NCBI GenBank assembly: GCA_002005505.1
Contig: KV908340.1
Location: 651,049-666,048, forward strand
Length of the DNA stretch: 15,000 bases
Direction: 5' to 3'
Origin: Botryococcus braunii
Lineage: Eukaryota > Chlorophyta > Trebouxiophyceae
In this document: positions 1 through 15,000 of the stretch, in pieces
Numbering within the stretch: position 1 is the first letter of the stretch
Layout of the letters: the number at the start of each line of letters is the position of its first letter
Made by a program: the position numbers and the translations under genes
Notes under the pieces: model-generated
What the model was told of the DNA's origin: nothing
Databases searched by the model: none
Seen by the model: only the letters and a program-made list of their open reading frames with translations

Positions 1-1035
1 ACAGCAGGGTACATATAAATGCAGGCATCTTTGATCCTTTTTATTGCACCTTGACAGCATGGACGCGCACCCTTGAATGGTCTTTGGCCTCTAAGGACTC
101 TGGCGCCATTTGAGAAACTTCCCTGCCATCTATTTCTGTAGGAACGGTTAAGCGGCAAAGTATACCTAAACAACATATCAGGGTCTTTCAGTGGAAATGC
201 GAGCCCTCCTGATAACGACAGCTGAGAATCATTATTTGGATCTCAGATGAGACAAGATTGCTTGCAGGCAATACAGTCAATCCTTGTCCGTACCAGTTGC
301 TTGCCGTACTCCTGATGTGCGCGGTTGGGCGAACAAGGCCGGACAAGGTCTCCGACATGGTGAGATGATAATAATAGGTACTGTATCAGTAAGAACGCAG
401 TACTGCACGCTGAACCAGTCAAAAATGGCGTTTGCTCTCCAGAGACCAACCAGGACCTCCTACCCTCCTAGGTTTCCGCTGTAGCACTCCCACGCCTGAC
501 ACGAAGAAGTTTTGTTGATGACAATTTTGTTACATAGCTCCCCCAGGTTTCTGAAAATCCAAGACTGTATCAAACATTCTCGTAAGATAGCTGAAGTTTG
601 CATGAAGACGTCCCGAAAGCAATCGCTACTTGGGTACCGGAATTATGGGTCGCCGGCACCGCCGGGACCATGCGCCCGCTTCTTCGCGCATCCCCTGGGC
701 CCCACTGGATTCCTTGGAATTCCGGCCTCATCAACTGGAATTCCGGCTGATTCATTAGAATTTCCGTGAATTCCCCCCAAATTTGGGCGGGGGAGAGGGG
801 GGGTCTGGCCTCTCGTCGGGGGCGCAAGCTTTGGGGTCCGGTACTACCGGAGGGCCGTACAATCATTTCTGGGCAGCCAGCAGCGTCTTCGGGGATCAGG
901 GCCGGGATACGTGCCATTTCCAATTTACCATGTTTCATCGGCTGGCTACATGTGACATTTTCGTATTCTGGCCTTGTTATAATTGTCAGTGACACACTGG
1001 TCATAGGACTGTGATCCTCTCACGCCAGGGGCGAG
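1..1035. other. Upstream flank of the phosphatase-FHA gene; no gene recognised
   Basis: Short open frames on both strands here are under 150 codons and show no domain I recognise. A stop codon (TGA, 1012-1014) lies in frame with the ATG at 1036, so the reading frame of the downstream gene does not extend into this region unless through an unseen upstream exon. Between about 700 and 790 there are two copies of GGAATTCCGG (about 714-724 and 729-745) and a perfect 12-nt palindrome, CCCAAATTTGGG, at 776-787. These are compatible with a promoter region, but I see no convincing TATA box or initiator. The promoter and 5' UTR are presumed to lie here by position only. Confidence 0.5.
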
Positions 1036-8045
<7,010 letters not shown>

Positions 8046-8054
<9 letters not shown>

Positions 8055-8245
8055 CAGCCATCCTCGGTACCTACAAGCCATTCTTGGTACCTAGCAGCCA
8101 TCCTCCGTATCTACGAGCCATTCTTGGTACCTAGCAGCCACCCTCGGTACCTTCAAGCCATCCTTGGTACCTAGCACCCATCCTTGGTACCTAGCAGCCA
8201 TCCTCGGTACCTACACGCCATCCTTGGTACCTAGAAGCTATCCTT
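8046..8245 (+). repeat. 20-bp minisatellite, 10 units, beginning at the stop codon
   Basis: Ten units of exactly 20 bp based on GGTACCTAGCAGCCATCCTC run without gaps. Most contain a GGTACC site. Two variants alternate in the first part (CTAGCAGCC and CTACAAGCC/CTACGAGCC), so the array appears to have grown as a 40-bp dimer. The TAG of the first unit is the proposed stop codon of the phosphatase-FHA gene, so the rest would lie in its 3' UTR. Confidence 0.95.
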
Positions 8246-10964
8246 CGCAGTGAGAAGTGTTATTTTAGACCAGGAGGGGCTGGAGGGTGGTGCCACGTGA
8301 CCCATGTCTGTCCACTCGTGCCGTAGCGAAACTGCTGAAAAGGAAACGCATTTCCAATGCGAGACCACATTCCTCTGCTGATAAGGCGGACCCAGCTTCT
8401 CATGAAGGTTTTTGGTGTCGAGTTTGTCATGTTTCACAGGCACACAGCATGAGTGGTGGCAGGGATTTCTGGACCACCCATGTCGTAGAGGTTCTCATTT
8501 CAATGCTGCTCAGAGTCTCAGGCCATTGCTGTGCATGGCAGCCTATCCTGTGAAGATGCTGGAATTTGTGCGGGCCAGCGATTAGTAGAAGGGATTGCAT
8601 CAGCTGCTACTGTGGCAAACACATTGTCGTGACCATAACCATGTGTAATAGTATATCACGGTGATCATGATTACCAAGTTCTTGATGTCGATGATGAAAG
8701 ACATGTGTGTGTACCTTTTTTTCTTTACCAGATAGGAGCACTGTCTGTGAGCATATCACTATTCAGTTTTAATGAAGTATTTGTAAACATCCCATGGGAT
8801 CTATCCGATATGCATCCAGGTTACAATTTGCACCCGACTTGCATTACGAGTTTACATTTTGGAGCTGACTGATAGATGCCCCAGTGGCAGGCTAATATGC
8901 ACGTGCACAGCTTGACAGAAGCGATGTTTGTCAAGCAACCGCCACTTTCACGCCGTCTTATAGACCAGAAAGATGACCGAGTTGGCTTGACAAGTAAAAC
9001 CTCCTTTTAAGCTCCGTTGGGGAAGGGCGAAACACGATGCTTGTTGCCATCTAAAAGTGCTTCATGAACCTGATATAAACGGTGTAGCCCCCCCTTCATG
9101 TAACGCCTATTAAAGCTCGCCTAATATGAGCAATCCATCCTACACAAAGCAGACACAAAAATCCCACCGACGATGAAGGGACCTGACCGCTAAAGGCGTT
9201 GCTAACATATGTACGGAGGTACATTGTGTCCTACACAAAGAAAGACTGTCCAGCTCAAGAATTTACACCCTACAAAATGTACAGGTACAATCATATAACT
9301 GCATGTCAACGGCTCCTGCATATGGAGGGCCTCTCAGCGTTGCTGCAGTCTAGCATCCCTGCTGAACCAATTATGACACGTTGACATCATCAGAGTCTAC
9401 CGAATGTGCACTCTCCCAGCACGAGCGTGTCGTCTGCTGTGACCAAAAAAAGTGGACCCGCCGCTTGTTAGAATATAAGAAGTATTTGTCCAAATAAAGT
9501 ACAAATGTTCCTAGCCCTGCAGTTGACCGTACTTCGCATCTCCGCCCAGCATTAGATCGTGTGACTGGAAACGGTGCAACAAATGGGAGTTTTGTGTTGC
9601 CCATCTCGAACTGTGCATGCCTATAGGCACAATTGGACAACGAGTTTGCTGTGCACATCCGTCTTTCCGTGTGCAAACAGCGAGCCATGTCCATTTAGAT
9701 CCGTGACAGAGGGCGCAGCTTCCCGCCTCCCTAAACGACTTTCTACCCCTCTCCTCCCTCTGTTCCTCAAGCACCAAAAGCGACGCGACGGTTCGCATTG
9801 CCTGGAACCTCACCTAGCTCACCATTACTCGCCCACCCAGCAGCTCGGGGGCTGCAGATGAACTTGTAAACGATATGTGGCACAGTTAAAGTGGCTTTTA
9901 AGTCCACTCCGGCAACTTTCCGCAACCCTGCCTCTGCGGGTTCTAAAGCAGTACAGGATTGTCATCACTGCTCTGTGATGCAGCAACTCAGTGGGGCAGG
10001 ATCTGAGGCCAACTGCAGCCAAGTCAGGTTCAGCAACTCCAAATCAAGACTGCACGACGTGGCTTGCTACTTATGGCTGAAGAGATGAATCTTTGCTAGA
10101 ATTAACCCCCCCGATTCGCATGAACTATCAAGGCGGATGCTGCCCTAGACATGATCGCTACATGGATACTATCTCTGCACACAACCGAAGCATTCCATAA
10201 GCTAGATCTACCCATGTGCGACAGGAAAGCTGCACCATTGCTTGGGACTGTCAGCATGCCATCGTTCAACGCACCCCCCTTCTTCTGGTGTGCCAAGATC
10301 CCTTCTTGTGGAGAGGAAGCCCCATATGAACGCCACAAAACTTCTTGTGAAACGGTAAAGAACTAAAGAACTAAACTGGATGAATCCTTGGCTACGTCTA
10401 GACGGCATGAAGCACCAACACATCCTCAAAAGAGTAAGATGTAAAACCAGACTTCAATGTAGGACCGCAGCCGTCCTCTATAAGCCTCGTCAAAACATAC
10501 AAATCTATGGCAACTACTACCGTTAGGGGCTCCAATCCGCGAGGACCTCAACACCATGCTGGCATGTAAATCCCTTCCTGACAACTCCCGTCAATTCTGT
10601 GCACTACAAATGACTGGTAAATCACTGCGGCAGTGGCGAATCGTAATAACAAAGGGGTGGCAGCAAGAATCCATAGTCTTTGAAACAGACGTTCCACAGT
10701 ATCATGGAACAACACTGGCAAATAGGATCCAGTGCCAACTCTGCCACCTTTGTGTGCCACCTTTGCGCTCTTTGCGTCTTCTTACACATCGTCTCAAACA
10801 GGAGACGCAAACAAACTTTACAGTACGGTTCAACTTGGTACCCATTTGGCCAGAAATCTCTTCCCTGCCTCTGTCCCTCCCTCCTAACCCCTCTCCTCAA
10901 ACTCTTCCTCCCTTCCGTGTCATCCTCGTCTGATGCTTCCACGCGTGAGAACATAAACCCACTC
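8246..10964. other. Intergenic region, no gene recognised
   Basis: Open frames on both strands are all below 126 codons, overlap each other and show no domain or consistent codon bias. The first few hundred bases probably hold the 3' UTR and polyadenylation site of the plus-strand gene, although I see no AATAAA there; TGTAA, the signal in green algae, occurs at about 8643 and later. The 10380-10560 stretch reads as broken open frames, possibly an old mobile-element remnant, but nothing can be named. No tRNA or rRNA was seen. Confidence 0.5.
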
Positions 10965-11345
10965 CTAAGAACACACTTCGTCAGCTCGAGTTTTCACTAG
11001 AGGGTATGTGGCGTTCTGAGTGGCAAGGCCGTCAGGAAAAGTCTGGAGGACGAGGGAATCCTCTCGAAGAAGGGCGTCATCAGCATTAGCACTTGAGGAG
11101 CAGGTAGAACGCGCTGAAAGGGACAGGCATGCCGACAGAGTTGATGCCAGCTTATGATCCTCCGCATCCAAGCTGCCCTGCGGTGTGCAGGGGCTGCTGA
11201 GGATGGTATCCAGCTCGTCCACACTCTTTGATGGCCTGCAACCCAAGTTGTCGCGGATCAGAAGACTCCCTGTGGCAATGGGGTCAAGGATGGCCCGCCA
11301 CTTCCTGCCTTTTTGTTCATCTTTGCGGCAACTGGATTTGCCTCT
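10965..11345 (-). CDS. Possible terminal exon of an unidentified minus-strand gene
   Basis: The frame is open for 127 codons without needing an ATG, from just below the TGA at 11346-11348 to a TAG at 10965-10967. It includes GRKWRAILDPIATGSLLI, then RPSKSVDELDTILSS, and a Ser/Ala-rich acidic tail. Composition and codon choice look coding, but I do not recognise a domain. Possible acceptors include GCCGCAAAG (exon from about 11318) and upstream AAATCCAG. It could be the 3' end of the RNA triphosphatase gene if that gene continues past 13161, or a separate gene. Confidence 0.35.
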   Translation of the reverse strand, partial: RGKSSCRKDEQKGRKWRAILDPIATGSLLIRDNLGCRPSKSVDELDTILSSPCTPQGSLDAEDHKLASTLSACLSLSARSTCSSSANADDALLREDSLVLQTFPDGLATQNATYPLVKTRADEVCS

Positions 11346-11348
11346 TCA

Positions 11349-12089
11349 TAGCACACCACATGCACTTGAAAATGGTAAGTGCGATGCGACAGAGGAGCCC
11401 ATACCTCACACATCCCAGGAACAGCAGGGACACTCCATAAGCAAGCATCGGACGGTTCTAAGCAGGTGTAAAGAGCATACAGCAGCATCCACTCAGTCCA
11501 CATAAATTAACTTAAAAATATTACTAAGGCAGTGCCACTGAAGGCCATCCGATCAAAACAGCAGAAGTCGTAATTGCAGGATCATCACAATCAGTGGCAG
11601 ATAATGCTTTTGCATGTGTGACTGTCAATTGAGACACGTTGCCCCAGCTTTGCCCAACCCAAAAAGTCCCTGCAGGACTTTTTGCCGTAAGAGCCCAGTA
11701 CAGTTCATGCATTGCCTGGCACCGACTTGAATACTCTGCCACACTGACAAGCGGGGACGTCAGTTTAGGAGTACTACACCACCAAGCTGTATGCTCTGAG
11801 GCTGTCCAGCACTGGTCATTCTGGACACAGAGGGAATTACACAGGGGCCCCATATGACCGTGGGCTAAACCATATGACCGGCCACTGTAAGTTAGCCCTC
11901 AGGACTGGGAAACGATGTACGGCTTCCCCACATGAGAGACAAAAAAACATATGGGCCGGGTACACCGTTTGAAACCCCGTTCAACGTGTCTAGCGTTGCT
12001 CATGACCATAACGGAGATCCAAAGAAGTGACAATGGGGCACAGATACAGGAAACAGGGAGGTCGGGACAGAGCTGGAGGTCCACACAAC
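11349..12089. other. Non-coding or unassigned sequence
   Basis: Minus-strand reading gives one open stretch (about 11524-11853) with peptides such as SVAEYSSRCQAMHELYWAL, which I cannot assign; plus-strand frames overlap it. CATATGACCG is repeated at about 11850 and 11871. No gene can be supported. Confidence 0.4.
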
Positions 12090-12317
12090 CTTTTTAATGC
12101 CAGATATATTAGTTGCTCATCCAAGTTCAAGCTGTCATTCTCCCGGCGCAACCCCCGACCGGCCTTCCCCCGAGCGGCCTGCCCCTGCACTTTGATGCAA
12201 GATCCTCCTGGCTTATCTGGGTCCACTGCTTCGCCACTGGGGACCACAGGAGATGTGTCAACCTCGGCAACATTGGGAGCTCCAGATGCCACGGGAACAG
12301 TCGGTTCATCGCACATA
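12090..12317 (-). CDS. Possible internal exon, Pro/Val/Asp-rich
   Basis: On the minus strand a good acceptor (TTTGTGCAG, at 12318) is followed by an open frame with ATG. It encodes MCDEPTVPVASGAPNVAEV and a disordered-looking Pro/Gly/Arg segment, and reaches a donor-like AAAAG|GTTGTG at 12089. The composition would suit a linker between folded domains. The opposite strand is also open, so strand choice is uncertain and function unknown. Confidence 0.25.
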
Positions 12318-13078
12318 CTGCACAAACCAGCCCGCACTTATCGACATGCTACCATGGTCGTTCCACTCGTTTTACTCTACCACAAGAAGTGCCAGAAGAT
12401 TGCTGTGAACTGCCAGCATTTCAAAACTTATTGCAGTGGTGTAAGGCGGAGAATGCGACAGGCATGCTGCCTGTTGCGCCCCTAGCACCCAGTTGATAGG
12501 TAAACCCTTCTTCCATGTTCAGGAATAAGAGTTGCCAGTGCCAACATGCCGCAAAAGGCCTTGTTTCAAAGTGAGACTAATGGTTGGTAGACCAGGACAG
12601 TATCCATGATCCTCAAGCCATACATAATCCCCCACTCACTTGCTACTCCGATACTGTAAACTCAACCATACAGACATCAAGGTTCATTTCACATCGGTTT
12701 TCCAGAGAGAGGAGGGCTTTGACACTTCATCAACCCTTCAAGCACTTCCCCTCTTCAAAAGTCCAGTCCCAGGAGGGTTTCCTCCTGGTGCCAAGACACA
12801 TTACCATCATCAGCGCACACACCTGTGTTTGTCTATGTCTCTTGCACTGTGAAGCCAAAACTAGTCTGATGTGTGACTTCTCAGGAGCATTCTTGGTCAT
12901 AATAGTTTGCCAGACCCCCTGTTGCTGCTGTTCCACTCAGTAAGTTTTGCAGATTACCTTCAATGAACCCGCACGAGTACAAATGCCAAATTTTATGAAC
13001 AGGAGCTAGCAGGTTAATTACTATGTAATAACAAACTTTAACCCATCCAAACCATGCTAGTTTCAGGCCCTTTCCTCT
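12318..13078. other. Unassigned sequence, probably intronic or 3' flank of the RNA triphosphatase gene
   Basis: No open frame on either strand shows a recognised motif. I searched by eye for the guanylyltransferase motif I (Lys-x-Asp-Gly) on the minus strand from 8260 to 13160 and did not find it in unspliced sequence. Splice-like motifs (ACACAG|GTGTGT near 12825) occur but do not connect convincing coding segments. Confidence 0.4.
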
Positions 13079-13256
13079 ATAAACCCTCAAACCTGTGTAT
13101 TGTGCTCGTACCCGGAAACACTCTTGGACTTACCCTGTGACTCTCGCCGCAAGTGAGCGGCTACGCTATAAACCCTTTAACCTGTGTATTGTGCCAGTAC
13201 CTGGAAAAACTCTGGGACTGGCCCTGTGACTCTCGCCGCAAGTGAGCAGCTACGCT
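13079..13256. repeat. 89-bp tandem duplication at the end of the RNA triphosphatase coding region
   Basis: Copy A is 13079-13167 and copy B 13168-13256, directly adjacent, each 89 bp, with 10 differences (about 89% identity). Copy B is the last coding part of the triphosphatase frame on the minus strand. Copy A begins with the stop codon of that frame (TAG at 13161-13163). On the minus strand copy A contains CAGG|GTAAGT, an excellent donor, which in copy B is changed to CAGGGCCAGT. Confidence 0.95.
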
Positions 13257-14438
13257 CCGGAAGTCGCTTGCAGAGCTTAGTTGTGATTTCCTTTCCACTA
13301 CCTCTCCAGTGGGTGAAGCAGCTCCAGGTCTCCAGGAGCTATATCGATCATAAAGCTCTTGTTCGAAGTCCTCGTGCTTGACACCCGGTGGTCTTGCAGC
13401 TTTGAATCTTTTGAGTGCATCATGCACTGATAGACCGCATACCTGGATAAGATATGCACACACGACAAACCCAGTACGGTTGAAACCTGCAAAGCAAAGC
13501 ATCTCAACCACTCAGTCTTTTCAGTCTCCACCACACCGCTGTGCAAACAAAATCCTTGCTTGCCCTGTAGGTGTACTCACCAAAAGCACAATGTATTGCA
13601 ATATATTGGTCAGGATGGCGTGCCCAAAAATCTGTAGCTATCTTTTTGACTTCATTTATGGCTTCCTCACTAGGGAACACCTTCGCAACGAGCTGCAGCA
13701 ACACACCGTATGATTTAGAATTCTTACAACCAGTAAGACTGGTCAAACGACACGTTATTTAGATTCTGTTGTGGTCCATGTGCCCACCTGGACTTGTTTG
13801 TACTCAACGTCGTGTTTTCGTAAATCCTCGCTGTACAAGGTCGGATGATTGCTGAGGTCCAGAATCATTCCTATTTTCTTCCCCTCCTTAAGATTACTTT
13901 CAATCAAGATATCCACGGTCAAGGGATCATAAGGAGGTTCTTCCAAAGTCCAGTTATCTATCATGTCCGTCGCAAGAGGGGTTTTGCACGGGATGAAGCG
14001 AGTGGGGAGCACGACGGTACCAAAAGCATCGTAGTCAGCCCACTTTTTGAGCTTAAGAAGAACAGATGGTATCTCATCTCCTACTTCTGGTCCCATCACG
14101 TAATTTGGGGCCTGGCAAGGGTACTGTCCAAAACATAACACAGGACCCGTATACCCGAACCCAGACCCACTCTGAGTTTGCTTGAGACGTAGCAAAGCCT
14201 TACAACAACTAAACGCCTTGCCGAAGAATATTGTATATGCTTCGGTCCTGTTATTTCCTCTCTCGGAAGCGATGTCCCCATCGGGGACCTCTCCGGGCTG
14301 GGGCCCGAGGGGGCCGCCCGGCCCGGGCACCTCCGGCGGTACGGTTCGCCGGGAAAAGTATCCGCGAGGCCCGGCAGGAAACTCCTCGCCGAGGAGGGCG
14401 TCGGGTAACGGTGCAGCCCTGAACTGCTCAGAAACCAT
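13161..14438 (-). CDS. mRNA-capping-type RNA 5'-triphosphatase (cysteine phosphatase family), 3 exons
   Basis: Exons on the minus strand: 14438-13788, 13722-13581 and 13486-13161, phases 0 and 1, about 372 aa. Introns (65 and 94 nt) are GTGGGC...AAG and GTGAGT...CAG. The domain spans about residues 121-330: RFIPCKTPLATDM, IGMILDLSNHPTLY, the P-loop IHCAFGFNRTG created by splicing (C262, R268), and FKAARPPGVKHEDFEQELYDRY. The RTG and ARPPG motifs distinguish RNA triphosphatases of metazoan and plant capping enzymes from ordinary DSPs. The enzyme removes the gamma-phosphate of nascent pre-mRNA before GMP addition, in the nucleus. The first 120 residues are Pro/Gly-rich and unlike the family, where the domain usually starts near the N-terminus. 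The ATG at 14438 is the only one after an in-frame stop at about 14555. The C-terminus is uncertain: the stop at 13161 could be bypassed by a donor such as GGAGAG|GTAGTG (about 13300). Confidence 0.85.
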
Positions 14439-14475
14439 ATGATAATCACATAGCCAGAAGACGATCTTTCTTGCA
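14439..14475. promoter_or_regulatory. 37-bp spacer between divergent start codons
   Basis: The ATG of the RNA triphosphatase (14438, minus) and the ATG of the flavoprotein (14476, plus) face away from each other, with 37 bp between. Both are the first ATG after an in-frame stop in their frames (TAA 14443-14445 on plus; TAG about 14555 on minus). There is no room for two separate promoters, so each transcript probably starts inside the other gene's 5' region, or the true first exons lie elsewhere. The adjoining coding sequence at about 14270-14410 is strongly GC- and CpG-rich. Confidence 0.5.
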
Positions 14476-15000
14476 ATGACGATCTCCAGTGACGATAAAG
14501 CTATTGTGCTAGCGGCCTGTGGCACAGCGGCAATAGCTCTTGCTGGGGCGGCGTACTACGCAGGTCGTAGATCAACGTTGGCACAGGGGGGGCAGACGGC
14601 AACCCGGAGATACAAAACAATGCCTGATGATGCATATGACGCTGCAATTGTAGGAGCTGGACCATCGGGGAGTGCATGTGCCTTTTACCTTGCCCGAGCC
14701 GGTGCAAAAGTTGCAGTTCTCGAAAAGGAAGTGTTTCCACGAGACAAATACTGTGGAGATGCGGTATGCACACCAGCAATCCGAGTTCTTGAGGAAATGG
14801 GCGTGTTAAAGGAGCTAATGGACAATGATGAAGCCAAGTTTGCCGACGAAGGCGGCTTTGTCAGTCCGGCAGGTCTGACCTACATAGGTAAGCGGCCCAT
14901 GATCATTCCCGCCGTGGCTATCCGCGGTACATACCTTCGGCGAAATTTTAAATGGTCAAGTCTCACAAATACAACGTTAGTATTGATGCCTTCGTTGTTG
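14476..15000 (+). CDS. FAD-dependent oxidoreductase of the geranylgeranyl-reductase type, membrane-anchored, 5' part
   Basis: The frame runs from ATG 14476 to the window end. Residues about 8-30 are a hydrophobic Ala-rich segment (AIVLAACGTAAIALAGAAYYAG), a probable membrane anchor or signal, followed by RR and a basic stretch. From residue 54: AAIVGAGPSGSACAFYLARA (GxGxxG dinucleotide-binding fold), VAVLEKE with the acidic ribose-binding residue at the end of strand 2, and FPRDKYCGDAV, the Cys-Gly motif typical of geranylgeranyl-reductase-like flavoproteins, then GGFVSPAGLTYIG. These enzymes reduce isoprenoid double bonds. The branch is not that of plant ChlP, so the substrate is unknown. 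A strong donor (ATAG|GTAAGC) at 14888 may end exon 1; the frame nevertheless stays open to 15000 and still looks partly family-like (VAIRGTYLRR). An internal ATG at 14620 would give a soluble form without the anchor. Confidence 0.8.
   Translation, partial: MTISSDDKAIVLAACGTAAIALAGAAYYAGRRSTLAQGGQTATRRYKTMPDDAYDAAIVGAGPSGSACAFYLARAGAKVAVLEKEVFPRDKYCGDAVCTPAIRVLEEMGVLKELMDNDEAKFADEGGFVSPAGLTYIGKRPMIIPAVAIRGTYLRRNFKWSSLTNTTLVLMPSLL

Noticed and set aside
9574..10088. Overlapping open frames of 65-107 codons on both strands around 9.4-10.1 kb
   Set aside because: No recognisable motif, similar openness on opposite strands and no splice-linked partner; treated as chance.
10380..10960. Mobile-element coding remnant
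   Set aside because: Frames are short and broken, with no transposase or reverse-transcriptase motif, terminal repeat or target-site duplication seen.
11848..11882. Repeated CATATGACCG as a regulatory site
   Set aside because: Two copies of 10 bp within 30 bp in unassigned sequence, without further context, are not enough.

Overview
The window looks like nuclear DNA of a eukaryote. Protein-coding stretches are interrupted by GT-AG introns whose phases match across junctions. The encoded domains are eukaryotic: an MKP-type dual-specificity phosphatase, an RS region, a NIPP1-like FHA domain and a metazoan/plant-type mRNA-capping RNA triphosphatase. The introns are full of very long dinucleotide repeats. 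A flavoprotein of the geranylgeranyl-reductase type at the right edge would suit an alga or another protist with isoprenoid-reductase metabolism, but I cannot place the organism more precisely. There is no sign of a bacterial, organellar or viral replicon.

Layout: 1-1035 is upstream sequence with no recognised gene. From 1036 to 8054 (+) I reconstruct one gene of 12 exons, about 636 residues. It encodes a rhodanese-like domain, then a dual-specificity phosphatase domain with HCGAGVSRSAS, a short acidic/Ala linker, an Arg-Ser/Arg-Asp repeat region and a C-terminal FHA domain closest in motif pattern to NIPP1 (PPP1R8). All junctions are phase-consistent. One of them needs a proposed 22-nt micro-exon that lies in a local tandem duplication. 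The stop codon lies in the first unit of a 20-bp minisatellite (8046-8245).

8246-13078 is mostly without recognisable genes. Two open stretches on the minus strand (10965-11345 and 12090-12317) may be exons of an unidentified gene, or of a C-terminal extension of the next gene. 13161-14438 (-) is a three-exon capping-enzyme-type RNA 5'-triphosphatase of about 372 residues. No guanylyltransferase motif I was seen downstream of it. Only 37 bp from its ATG, on the opposite strand, starts a membrane-anchored FAD-dependent oxidoreductase (14476 to beyond 15000).

The main point of interest is the plus-strand fusion. A cysteine phosphatase is joined in cis to an RS region and a phosphothreonine-reading FHA domain of the NIPP1 type. 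In animals NIPP1 uses that FHA domain to bring the unrelated phosphatase PP1 to phosphorylated splicing factors. The sequence therefore suggests (inference) a self-contained phosphatase targeted to splicing or nuclear-speckle proteins. A second theme is exon/intron architecture: three exon ends carry tandem duplications of about 88-105 bp at or next to the splice donor, and one intron is a large inverted array of matching microsatellites.
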